NCBI GenBank assembly: GCA_963779515.1
Contig: CAVZYN010000005.1
Span: forward strand, 1-64,000
DNA: 64,000 nt
Reading direction: 5' to 3'
From: CAVZYN01 sp963779515
GTDB lineage: Bacteria; Pseudomonadota; Alphaproteobacteria; Rhizobiales; Hyphomicrobiaceae
Shown piece after piece: positions 55,267 through 64,000 of the stretch. Under the pieces are notes generated by a model. It was not told the origin of the DNA. It ran no database searches and worked only from the letters and a program-made list of their open reading frames with translations. Each line of letters starts with the position of its first letter. Position 1 is the stretch's first letter. Position numbers and translations under genes: made by a program.

Positions 55267-56667
55267 TCAACCGGCGCGTGGCAGCTGCCCGGCGATCGCA
55301 GAGCCACCCGCCGACCACGGCATCGCCCCCGCCGGCATCTCTTCGAACTGCGCCCGTGCCCACGTAATGCGGACGATCGCCCCGTGCGCCGGCACCACCC
55401 GGTTGGCGAGTTCGACTTCCGCCCCCGACCTTTCGATCAGCGTCTTGGCGATGAAGAACCCGAGCCCCAACCCCGTCGGTTCCGATCCGACCCGCCCGAA
55501 CGCACGCGCTGGTCGCGTCGTCACATACGGCTCCCCGAGGCTTTCCATGATATCGGCTGGAAAGCCCGGCCCATCGTCCGCGATCGTCAGCATCACGGTC
55601 TTTTCCGTCCATCGGGCCGTGATATCGACGCGCGATTCCCCGAACTCGACCGCGTTCTCGATCAGGTTGCCGAGCCCATAGATGATCCCCGGCCGGCGCT
55701 GGCCGATGGGCTCGGCACGGGCGGGCTCCAGCGCCCCCTCCTCCGCCGCCGTGTTGATGACGACTTTGGTGCGATGCCCCAGATGCGGCTCTGCTGCTTC
55801 CTGGATCAACTGCTGGACCGAAAGCCGCGCGTGCATGGGATCCGCCTCGGAGGGCCGCCGCGTCAACTTCTGCAGGATCTCGCGGCAGCGGACCGCTTGC
55901 GACTGGAGAAGCGCCAGATCTTCCGCGATCGGGCTGTCGGGCGGCACCGCTTTGCCGAGCTCCTTTGCAACGACCGTGATCGTGCCAAGCGGCGTGCCGA
56001 GTTCATGCGCGGCGGCCGCCGCGAGACCATCGAGCGCATGCAGCTGCTGCTCGCGCGCAAGAATGTGCTCCGTCGCCGCCAGCGCCGCTGACATCTGCCG
56101 CCCTTCCTTCGACAGCCGGTACGCATAGAGCGCAAGAAACACCATCCCCGCGGCAATGCACGCGAGCACGCCCCATTTGTAGATCGTCGGCAGGACGAAA
56201 TCTCCCCCCGGATACCACGGCAGCGGCCAATGCTTGAAAACCAGCAGCACACTCGCCGCAATCGCGAGGGCGCCGAGCATCAGCGTATTGCGCGGCGGCA
56301 GCGTCGCCGCCGAAACCGTGACCGGCGCCACCAACAGGAACGTGAATGGGTTCTCGATTCCTCCGGTCAGATACAACAGCGAGGCCAGCTGAACGATGTC
56401 ATAGGCCAGCAGCGCCGTCGCAAACCGCGTGCTCAGACGGTAGCGGATCGGATAACGGATGCTGAGAAACACGTTCAGCCAGGCCGACAGCGCCACGAAT
56501 GCGAGGCAGATCCCGACCGGCACCGTGAACCCGAGAAAGAACGCGACGAACGCCACCGTTAAAATCTGCCCGCCGACACCGATCCAGCGTAACCGGATTG
56601 CAGTTTGCAGTCTCAGCCGGTTCTCTGCGGCATCTGACGATTGGCGAATGCGATCAGGCACGTTCAT
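55267..56667 (-). CDS. regB: Redox sensor histidine kinase, RegB/PrrB/ActS family
   Basis: A 466-residue membrane kinase with six hydrophobic spans in residues 30-185. The GGIENPFTFLL motif (102-112) is the quinone-sensing loop described for RegB. The H-box is AAAAAHELGTPLGT with His221, and Cys261 in AVRCREILQKL corresponds to the redox-active cysteine of RegB. The ATPase domain has NLIENAVEF and DDGPGF. ATG at 56667. It is transcribed divergently from the senC gene, with only 122 bp between the starts, as in classical reg/prr loci. Confidence 0.95.
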   Translation of the reverse strand: MNVPDRIRQSSDAAENRLRLQTAIRLRWIGVGGQILTVAFVAFFLGFTVPVGICLAFVALSAWLNVFLSIRYPIRYRLSTRFATALLAYDIVQLASLLYLTGGIENPFTFLLVAPVTVSAATLPPRNTLMLGALAIAASVLLVFKHWPLPWYPGGDFVLPTIYKWGVLACIAAGMVFLALYAYRLSKEGRQMSAALAATEHILAREQQLHALDGLAAAAAHELGTPLGTITVVAKELGKAVPPDSPIAEDLALLQSQAVRCREILQKLTRRPSEADPMHARLSVQQLIQEAAEPHLGHRTKVVINTAAEEGALEPARAEPIGQRRPGIIYGLGNLIENAVEFGESRVDITARWTEKTVMLTIADDGPGFPADIMESLGEPYVTTRPARAFGRVGSEPTGLGLGFFIAKTLIERSGAEVELANRVVPAHGAIVRITWARAQFEEMPAGAMPWSAGGSAIAGQLPRAG

Positions 56668-56789
56668 GTATCCACGTCTCCACCGCTGATTGCTGCGGCA
56701 TCCCGGGTCCTTGTTTAGATGGATCAGTGTGCTATCGCACTTTATGAGCGTGCGCCACGCCAACCCGGCGTGGCTCCAGGATCGATCTC

Positions 56790-57389
56790 GTGCGCCCCCG
56801 CCTCCTCATGATTGTCGCACTTGCGTTCGCCACGGGCGTCCTCGGCGCGCTGCTGCTGGTCCGGCAATCGGGCGGCGGCATCGGCCAGGTCTTCACGTCC
56901 GGTCGCGCGCTCGTCGGCGGCCCCTTCTCCCTCACCGATCACACCGGCCGCCGCGTTTCCGACGCCGATTACCGCGGTCGCCACATGCTGGTCTTTTTCG
57001 GCTTCACCCACTGCCCGGACGTTTGCCCGACCGCGCTCCAAACCGTCGCCGCAACGCTGGAACAACTCGGCCCAAAGGCGGATAAGCTCGTGCCACTCTT
57101 CATTTCGGTCGATCCGGCGCGCGACACGCCCGAGGCGCTGGCCTCTTACGTCAAGAGTTTTCACCCCCGGCTCGTTGGCCTGACCGGCTCGGAGGCCGAA
57201 ATTGCAGCGGCGGCCAAGGCATACCGTGCCTATTACATCCGCGCCGTCGACGAGAAATCTTCGGCCGGCTACACCATGGACCATTCGACGATCGTCTACC
57301 TCATGGGCCCCGACGGTGCGTTTGTGTCGCATTTTACACACACGACGACAGTCGAATCACTTACTTCGGCCCTCGCCAAGGTGTTGTAA
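56790..57389 (+). CDS. senC: SCO1/SenC/PrrC-family copper chaperone
   Basis: A 199-residue membrane-anchored thioredoxin-like protein. After an N-terminal span (LLMIVALAFATGVLGALLL) it has FSLTDHTGRRVS, the copper site GFTHCPDVCPTAL (Cys75, Cys79) and the third ligand His165 in YTMDHSTIVY. SCO proteins help assemble the Cu-A centre of cytochrome oxidase; in this locus SenC/PrrC also tunes RegB signalling. The start is GTG at 56790. Divergent from regB. Confidence 0.93.
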   Translation: MRPRLLMIVALAFATGVLGALLLVRQSGGGIGQVFTSGRALVGGPFSLTDHTGRRVSDADYRGRHMLVFFGFTHCPDVCPTALQTVAATLEQLGPKADKLVPLFISVDPARDTPEALASYVKSFHPRLVGLTGSEAEIAAAAKAYRAYYIRAVDEKSSAGYTMDHSTIVYLMGPDGAFVSHFTHTTTVESLTSALAKVL

Positions 57390-57555
57390 CGCCAAAGCAT
57401 CTTTAACCTTCCCGCGAATCGAGTCACTCTGCCGCAGTGCAGTATGAGACAGTATGTCCGCAGTAGTCCGGCACCGGGGTCCTTGAAGGGCACACGATCG
57501 GTCGAAACGAAGACGTCGATCATGTCGCACGCAGAGGTAACTCGGGGGATAAGGC

Positions 57556-58933
57556 ATGCTCTACCAGTGGTATGAGCTCAGCCATGCGGCCTTTAGACCG
57601 GCCCGCGCTGCAGCCGAACTCGTATCGTCTGTTTTTTCGCAATCCATTCAATCCGTTGACTTATACGCCGATTGGCCGCGGCGCGGCCGCGGCGTGCGAA
57701 GTCTTCGAGCGGTCCACGCGGCGCTATGATCGGCCGCGCTTCGGCATCACGTCGACGGTGGTCGACAACTCCCAGATTGCCGTTACCGAGGAAATCGTCT
57801 GGCAGCATCCTTTCTGCCGCCTTGTCCACTTCAAGCGCGCGCTCCCTGCAGAACACGACAATAAGCAGCCGCGATTGATGCTGGTGGCCCCCATGTCCGG
57901 GCACTTTGCGACACTGCTGCGCGGCACGGTCGAAGCTTTCCTGCCGACTCACGACGTCTACATCACCGACTGGCAAGATGCGCGCGACGTGCCGCTCTCC
58001 GCCGGACGCTTCGATCTCGACGACTACGTCGACGTCATGCGCGATATGTTCCGCTACTTCGGTGGCGACGTGCACGTATTCTCGGTTTGCCAACCTTCGG
58101 TGCCGGCGCTTGCCGCTGTCGCCTTGATGGAAGCCGACGGCGAAGCTGCCGTTCCGCGCACACTCATCATGGCTGGCGGCCCTATCGACACGCGCCGCAA
58201 TCCGACAGCCGTCAACAAGCTTGCCCAAAAACACGGCACCGAATGGTTTCGCCGCAACGTCGTCACGACAGTGCCATGGCCGAGCCGGGGCTCTGGCCGT
58301 CAGGTCTATCCGGGCTTCCTGCAGCTGACTGGGTTCATGACCATGAACCTCGACCGTCACGTCAATGCCCATAAGGACCTGTTCTTCCATCTTGTCCGCG
58401 GCGACGGCGACTCCGCTGAGAAGCATCGTGATTTCTATGACGAGTATCTCGCGGTCATGGACCTGACGGCTGAGTTCTATCTCCAGACCATCGAGTCGGT
58501 GTTCGTCGAGCACGATCTGCCCAAGGGCCGGATGATGCATCGCGGCCGCCGCATCGATCTGACGGCGATCAAGCGCGTTGCGCTGATGACCATTGAAGGC
58601 GAGAACGACGATATCACTGGCATCGGACAGTGCAGCGCGGCGCTTGAGCTGTGTTCCGGCGTGGCGAATGACCGCAAGCAGCATTTCGAGTGCCCGAACG
58701 TCGGCCACTACGGCGTCTTCAATGGCTCGCGCTTCCGTCGTGAAATTGCACCACGCATGCGCGCTTTCATCGATCGTTTCGACGAGCGCAAGGCCTCGAT
58801 GGCAAATGTGGCGGCGTTCGCCACAACTGCGAGCGGCATAAATACCTCAGCCGGACATACGGCGCACGAACACGAAACAGGCGCCTTCAGCTTCTCTGAC
58901 GCGAAGCGTACGCATTGCGTCGCAACCATCTGA
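57556..58933 (+). pseudogene. phaZ: Intracellular PHB depolymerase, one frameshift in a T run
   Basis: ATG 57556, preceded by a GGGGGATAA ribosome region, begins MLYQWYELSHAAF, the standard start of polyhydroxybutyrate depolymerases. After about 25 codons the frame departs, and another frame carries the rest: RNPFNPLTYTPIGR, LVAPMSGHFATLLRG, the nucleophile motif FSVCQPSVPAL and the DITGIGQCSAAL and CPNVGHYGVF segments. Removing one T from the run of six at 57632-57637 gives an unbroken 458-residue protein that aligns residue for residue across the join. The enzyme mobilises storage PHB granules. A sequencing error in the homopolymer is a strong alternative to inactivation. Confidence 0.9.
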
Positions 58934-59376
58934 AAAGACGAACGAACAGACTCACAATTCGTTGGGTTTGCCGTTGTTGTCGTGGTTGCCTTTCAGCTTC
59001 AATTCGCATGCCGCAGCATGGAGCATGATGTCGCTCGCCAGCGGCGTAGTGGCTCGATCGCTGGACTCGCAGCGCCGCGCAATCTGCGCCAGACAAAACA
59101 TAGCGTTGCGCGCAATCGCTTCGCTGATCACTCACGACGAGCAATAGTTCATGCGCCACACCTGTGTCGCGTCGGCGCAACAGCAGCGATTGGAACTAAG
59201 TCAATCAGAATTCTGCGGACTGTATTTTACATCGACGTCTGCTATTGACGCGGAACGTGACGTTGCGTCGACCAGTTGAAGTGGGGCTTTGCACTGGTCC
59301 AAGTCTCGCCACATCAATCCAACACCTCGTGCATGCGTGAATTGGGGCCGCACCCTCGACGTTGGAGAATTTTTTA
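58934..59376. other. About 440 bp without a supported gene
   Basis: Base composition falls here to a more A+T-rich level, and neither strand has a convincing ORF. It separates phaZ from the metallopeptidase gene and must hold the latter's promoter. A ribosome site (GGAG, 59364-59367) lies nine bases before the ATG at 59377. A regulatory RNA or leader cannot be excluded. Confidence 0.45.
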
Positions 59377-60123
59377 ATGACCAAATCTCGCACTAAGAAG
59401 AGCGTACGTTACGCAGCGCTCGACGTCGGCGGGTTGATCGCACCAATTGAAGTGCGCCGCCATCCAAGTGCACGCCGCTTGACGCTTCAGGTGCATCCAA
59501 CGCGACGCGCGGTCGTCGTCACCGTGCCTGCACGCTGCCGTCTCGACGAAGCCAACACGTTCGTCAGCCGCCACCTCGATTGGGTGCGCGACAAACTCGG
59601 AAATTTGCCGGAAGCCATTCCATTTGCGCCGGGCGCGCGCATCCCTGTGCGCGGCGTCATGCACACGCTCGACTTCGTGGGCGCCGACAGTTCCGGCAAC
59701 ATCGTCTCACATGGCCGTTGCGCGCGCGGGGGGCACAGCCTCGTCGTTCACGGCCGCCGCGAGCACGCGACGCGCCGCCTGCGCGATTGGCTGATCGCCG
59801 AAGCGCGCTCCGATCTCGATGACCGCGTCACATGGCATTCGCGCCGCCTCGGTCTGCGGGCGCGTCGCATCACCGTCCGCGATCAATCGAGCCGCTGGGG
59901 CTCGTGCTCCTCGACCGGCCAGTTGTCGTTCTCTTGGCGGCTGGTCATGGCGCCGTCTCTGGTGCTGGACTACGTCGCGGCCCACGAAGTCGCCCACTTG
60001 GCCGAGATGAACCATGGCGATCGCTTCTGGACGCTGGTCGAGAAGACCATGCCCGAACTCGAAGAAGCCAAACGCTGGCTCCGCCGCAACGGCCATGAAC
60101 TCCATCGTTACGGCGCCGACTGA
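59377..60123 (+). CDS. YgjP/SprT-like zinc metallopeptidase
   Basis: A 248-residue protein of the YgjP-like (DUF45) M48-related group. The zinc motif is YVAAHEVAHLAEMNHG (HExxH plus downstream His). QSSRWGSCSSTGQLSFSWRL is the group's second signature. The N-terminal part (VRRHPSARRLTLQVHP) is conserved too. ATG at 59377 is preferred because of its ribosome site; a TTG at 59362 would add five residues. It converges on the PBP gene; the PBP frame as sequenced would overlap it by about 180 nt, but the corrected PBP frame stops at 60190, leaving a 66-nt gap. Confidence 0.9.
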   Translation: MTKSRTKKSVRYAALDVGGLIAPIEVRRHPSARRLTLQVHPTRRAVVVTVPARCRLDEANTFVSRHLDWVRDKLGNLPEAIPFAPGARIPVRGVMHTLDFVGADSSGNIVSHGRCARGGHSLVVHGRREHATRRLRDWLIAEARSDLDDRVTWHSRRLGLRARRITVRDQSSRWGSCSSTGQLSFSWRLVMAPSLVLDYVAAHEVAHLAEMNHGDRFWTLVEKTMPELEEAKRWLRRNGHELHRYGAD

Positions 60124-60189
60124 CCAGCCTTGGCCGCCCCAGTCCCATAATGCCGCCAGGGCGCACTGAAGCCGGCGGCGCGGGCTGCG

Positions 60190-62434
60190 CTACGACTTCG
60201 CTTTGCATACCGCCAGCGACGCCCTGAACCCCTCCGACACAAAACCGGGCAATGCCTGCTGCGCCGCCATCGGTACGGCTGGCGCCGTTTTCCGCGGCGG
60301 AACCGGCGTCTTCGCGGCCACGGCAGTCTGCGGACGGCGTCACGCTCGCCAACGCGCGCTGAAAGAAGTCCGCGCCGATCCGCTCGGCTGCAACCGCCGG
60401 CACGGGCCCGGATGCGGCCGCGGCGCGCTCAACAGTCGCCGGTGGTTCCATCGCGATCGGCTTTTCCGGCGGGATGCGCCGTTCGGTTCCCGGCAGCGCC
60501 TTCGGCTCGAACCGCTCATGCGCGAGCTGCATGACGTCACGCCACAACCGCGCCGGCAGGTTGCCGCCCATGACCCGATTCATCGGCTTGCCGTTGTCGT
60601 TGCCGATCCAGACGCCACCGACCAGGTGCGCCGTGTAGCCGACAAACCAGGCATCGCGGAAATCCTGCGTCGTGCCCGTCTTGCCAGCCGCCGGATGCTT
60701 GGCCAATCCAGCTCGCCGCCCCGTACCCGACACCAGTGCCGCGTTCAACATGTCATTCATGGCGCCGACGTGCCGCGGCGCGACCACCTCGGCCGATGCC
60801 ACCACAGGCCGCTGATAGAGAGGCTTTCCAGCCCCCGTGCGCACGCGCGTAATGAGGTGCGGTTCCAGCCGATAGCCGCCGCTGGCCAGAACGCCGTAGG
60901 CACCCGTCAACTCCAACAGCGACACCTCAGCGGTTCCGAGCGCCAGCGCCGGCCCCTCACGCAGCGGCGACGTGATGCCGAGCCTGCGTGCCATGGCGAC
61001 CGTGCGCTTTGGCCCGCCATCCATGTGCAGCCGCACGGCCACCGTATTGATCGACTGCGCCAGCCCCTGTCGCAATGTCACTTGGCCACGATAACTTCCG
61101 CCTTCATTGCGCGGGCTCCAGCCGTCGACCACGATCGGCAGATCAAAAGTCGTGCTGTCGGGTGCGAGGCCGTTCTCCAGCGCCGACAGATAAACGAACG
61201 TCTTGAAGGCAGAGCCTGGCTGCCGCCGCGCCTTGAGTGCACGATTGAATTGACTGTCGGCATAGCTGCGGCCACCGACAAGCGCACGAACGCCACCTGT
61301 CGTGTCCATCAACACAAGACTCGCCTGCCCCGCCTCCGCTGCCTCACCTTCGGTATTCATCAACGCCTGAACCCGCGCTTGCGCCGCCTTCTGCAGCGTC
61401 GCGTCGATCGTCGTCTCGACGATGATCTCGCGTTGATCGCTGGCGGCAAGCTGTGGCAACCGTTCGAGAACCGCGTCGATCGCATATTCGAGCCCGCTAC
61501 TTTCGTTGGCATGACGCATTTCGGCGAATTTGATCGGCTGGCGCAGTACACGCTGCTCGGTCTCCGCCGTGATGAAGCCTGCCGCTGCCATCTTCATCAT
61601 CACGCTGCGAGCCCGTGCGCGCGCCAGCGTCGTGCTCGCGGTTGGCGCAAACTTCGACGGCGCCTTGAGGACACCGGCCAGCACCGCCCCCTCCGCCAGC
61701 GTCAGATCGCGCGCCGATTTGGCAAAATAGCGCTGCGCCGCGCCCTCGATGCCATAGGCACCACCGCCGAAGTAAACGCGATTGAGATAAAGCTCGACGA
61801 TGTCCTTCTTCGACAGCCGCACTTCGAGCCAAAGCGCCAGCACCAGCTCCTCGACCTTGCGCGACAACGTCCGCTCCGGCGACAAGAACAAATTCTTCGC
61901 CAGCTGCTGCGTCAGTGTCGAGCCGCCTTGCGAAAACCGCCGCGCACGCAAGTTCGCGAACGCCGCGCGCATCAAACCCGCAGGATCGACGCCAAAATGA
62001 TCGAAGAAACGGCGGTCTTCCGTCGCCACCACCGCATCGACGACATGTGCCGGAATCATGTCGTAGGGCAGATAGTCGTGCACCTGCCCGCGCTCGAGCA
62101 TGACCACGCCTTGGTGATCGAGCAACCGCACAACCGGCGCCGGCGCGCGTTTCCGCAGCGTCATCGGGTTCGGATAGGTCAAGGTATAGGTGACGAGGAG
62201 GCAGAGGAGCCCAAGACTTGCCAGGCACACCGTTGCCAACGGCGCCATGATCACGAGCTTCGCCCGCCGCGAAAGGCCCGACCACAATCCTCGCAATCCG
62301 GCTGGCTTCAGGGACTCGCGCCCCCAGCCCCCGGTCGCAGCGCCCGGTGACGGCAAATGCAAGGGATCTGACCACGCCTCTGCAATCGAGGTGCGTTCAC
62401 GCGCCGTCCGCCTTTGAGTCCACAAACGCCACAT
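60190..62434 (-). pseudogene. Class A penicillin-binding protein (PBP1A-like), C-terminal frameshift
   Basis: A bifunctional peptidoglycan synthase. A membrane anchor (LVIMAPLATVCLASLGLLCL) leads to the transglycosylase domain with the catalytic Glu in VVATEDRRFFDH and GGSTLTQQLAKNLFL, then a transpeptidase domain with QPGSAFKTFVY (SxxK), SQSIN-type SINTVAVRL and AGKTGTTQDF (KTG). Near 60324 (SVTPSAD) the sequenced frame leaves protein-like text and runs to 59945 across the neighbouring gene. In the next frame the sequence reads AVAAKTPVPPRKTAPAVP and ends at TAG 60190-60192, giving about 747 residues, a normal length. One extra base is implied. Start ATG at 62434 is preferred; TTG at 62494 is possible. 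Confidence 0.85.
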
Positions 62435-62528
62435 ACACAACCAACCCGCACTGCGGCGCCCGATGGCGGCAGTCAGGATCAGCCTATGAGACAAGTTTTA
62501 AGTGCGGGTTAACCGCGTTCGCGGGCGC

Positions 62529-62849
62529 TCACGCCACCGGCTCTTGATCGCCGCTGCCGAGCAGCTTGTAGAAAATCCAGATCAGGAAACCCGTGACGAC
62601 ACGAGCGAGCAGCGTGAAGAACATCAGCAGGATCGAACTCTCGTGCAGCACCAGCCGCGCGATGATTTCGATCTGCGAACTCGGGAACCGCGACACGATC
62701 CACTCGCGAAATCCACCCGCCGACTTCAACAGCGACAGCGTCATGTCCTGATAGAACAACGCACAGAAGCCAAGCGCCAGAACCCCAAGGATAAGAGAAA
62801 AGGCGACGTTGCCTAGGGACAAAAAGTATCGGGTCGTGTAGCGCGTCAC
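62529..62849 (-). CDS. Small two-span membrane protein, unknown
   Basis: A 106-residue protein with an N-terminal span (FLSLGNVAFSLILGVLALGFCALF) and a C-terminal span (SILLMFFTLLARVVTGFLIWIFY) flanking an amphipathic middle (MTLSLLKSAGGFREWIVSRF). No family recognised. It lies about 95 bp upstream of the PBP start on the same strand and could be co-transcribed with it. Confidence 0.55.
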   Translation of the reverse strand: MTRYTTRYFLSLGNVAFSLILGVLALGFCALFYQDMTLSLLKSAGGFREWIVSRFPSSQIEIIARLVLHESSILLMFFTLLARVVTGFLIWIFYKLLGSGDQEPVA

Positions 62850-63066
62850 GCTCAGCTCCTGGAATGGCCGAGCTCATTTTCATGGCCGGCGGCTGCGTGA
62901 GACTTTTACCAGCGCGACTGGTCCAAGGCCATGCAATTCGATGGTCTTGATCCCCCTCCGGGGCAAAACGCAATTTGCGTCAACTGAACTTCTCAGTTTC
63001 CTTTCCGCTACATTTGCCCAGTTCTGCCGTCTATAGTGACCGGACAACCAGTATTCAGGCCCCGTC

Positions 63067-64000
63067 ATGCAAACGATCGTCCCAACCGGCTACCGCGAAA
63101 TCACCTCCGGCCTCCGCTTTCCCGAGGGCCCCATCGCCATGCCCGATGGTTCGGTGATCCTCGTCGAGATTGAAGCCCAGCGCCTGACGCGCGTCAGCAC
63201 CAGTGGCACCAAGTCGACGATCGCGAAGATGCCGGGTGGTCCCAATGGCGCCGCCCTCGGTCCTGATGGCCATGTCTATGTCTGCAATAATGGCGGCTTT
63301 AAATGGCACGACGATCCCGTGTACGGCCTCCGCGTAATTGGCCAAGCCGACGACTATTCCGGCGGCCGCATTGAGCGCGTCGATCTCACCTCCGGCCGCA
63401 TTGAAACGATCTACACCCACTGCGACGGACATCCCCTGCGCGGTCCCAATGACTTGGTCTTCGATGCGCATGGCGGCTTCTATTTTACCGATCTCGGCAA
63501 GGCGCGCGCCCGCGATCTCGACCGCGGCGGCGTCTACTATGCAAAAGCCGACGGCTCGCTCGTTCGCGAAATCGCCTACCCCACATTCATGGCCAACGGC
63601 TGTGCCCTCTCGCCCGACGGCAACACGCTGTACTTTGCCGAAACGGAATCCGCCCGCCTCTGGGCACTCGATCTTGTCGCACCCGGCGTCGTCAAACCCG
63701 CCCCCTGGCCGAGCCCCCACGGTGGCCGGCTGATCGCGCAGGTCGGCGGCGCCTATACACGCTTCGACAGCATCGCCGTCGATAGTGCCGGCAATATCTG
63801 CGTTGCAACTCTCGTCAACGGTGGCATTACGGTGATCAGCCCCGATGGCCGCAGCATTGAACACATTCCAATGCCCGACATCTACACCACCAACATTTGC
63901 TTCGGCGGCCCGGATCTGCGCACGGCGTACGTCACCTTATCTGGCGCCGGCAAACTGGTGGCCCTCGACTGGCCACGCCCCGGCCTCAAACTCAACCACG
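63067..64000 (+). CDS. SMP-30/gluconolactonase/LRE-family protein, truncated by window end
   Basis: The ATG at 63067 begins a six-bladed beta-propeller of the SMP-30/gluconolaconase type: FPEGPIAMPDGSVILVEI, the metal-binding Asn motif GGPNGAALGPDGHVYVCNN, HPLRGPNDLVFD and FMANGCALSPDGNTLYFAET are all family blocks. Such enzymes open sugar lactones or related esters. The frame is intact for 311 codons to the edge; the remaining few strands lie beyond. Start is preceded by CAGGCCCCGTC, not a strong ribosome site. Confidence 0.88.
   Translation, partial: MQTIVPTGYREITSGLRFPEGPIAMPDGSVILVEIEAQRLTRVSTSGTKSTIAKMPGGPNGAALGPDGHVYVCNNGGFKWHDDPVYGLRVIGQADDYSGGRIERVDLTSGRIETIYTHCDGHPLRGPNDLVFDAHGGFYFTDLGKARARDLDRGGVYYAKADGSLVREIAYPTFMANGCALSPDGNTLYFAETESARLWALDLVAPGVVKPAPWPSPHGGRLIAQVGGAYTRFDSIAVDSAGNICVATLVNGGITVISPDGRSIEHIPMPDIYTTNICFGGPDLRTAYVTLSGAGKLVALDWPRPGLKLNH

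Noticed and set aside
60203..62350. 715-residue plus-strand open frame
   Set aside because: Antisense to the class A PBP gene, histidine/arginine-rich, no motif.

Overview
The window is GC-rich DNA that reads as a chromosomal segment of an alphaproteobacterium, most likely of the order Hyphomicrobiales (Rhizobiales). Support comes from the tig-clpP-clpX-lon-hupB-tRNA-Val chain leading towards nuoA, a RegB/RegA/SenC redox locus, MmcB, an AapJ-type binding protein, phasin plus intracellular PHB depolymerase, and the dispersed GC-rich palindromes typical of that order. I cannot name a genus. Coding density is high and no prophage, insertion sequence or CRISPR array is visible.

Layout. 0-2.4 kb: an accessory-looking edge with a nucleotidyltransferase-like gene, an AlpA-type regulator and tRNA-Gly. 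2.4-6.3 kb (minus): nuoE-nuoF, a coiled-coil protein and a membrane protein. 7.2-11.0 kb (minus): envelope genes and a sulfur/tRNA-quality set (cysK, alaX-like, sseA). 11.3-20.3 kb (plus): a broken porin-like gene, tRNA-Leu, then trigger factor, ClpP, ClpX, Lon and HU, followed by tRNA-Val. 20.4-27.4 kb: a secreted TPR-caspase protein, an amino-acid binding protein, tRNA-Asp, a BLUF photoreceptor and a three-gene carbohydrate-type ABC transporter with no ATPase in view. 27.7-33.4 kb (plus): nuoA-B-C-D with five other genes interleaved. 33.6-39.1 kb (minus): RND pump and L,D-transpeptidase. 39.4-45.3 kb: FMN hydroxy-acid dehydrogenase, photolyase, phasin and ThDP decarboxylase. 45.3-54.0 kb: a methyltransferase/FAD-oxidoreductase pair possibly for tRNA wobble uridine, TPR protein, PPK2, pilus-like protein, stress protein and a second Lon-family protease. 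54.1-58.9 kb: mmcB, regA/regB, senC and phaZ. 59.4-64 kb: a zinc metallopeptidase, a class A PBP, a small membrane protein and the start of an SMP-30/gluconolactonase gene cut by the window end.

Themes. Complex I genes are split: ABCD and EF lie about 22 kb apart on opposite strands, and G-N are absent from the window. Between nuoB and nuoC sits a tandem pair of paralogous unknown proteins. Six genes need one or two single-base shifts to read as whole family members; in phaZ the shift maps to a run of six T. Because the lesions are many and mostly 1 nt, residual sequencing error is at least as likely as true gene decay.

The most unusual candidates for follow-up are the nuoB-nuoC paralogue pair, a 33-codon ORF linking two ABC permease genes by ATGA overlaps on both sides, the MnmC(o)-like/MnmM-like pair, the NuoE C-terminal extension, and the four-cysteine nucleotidyltransferase.
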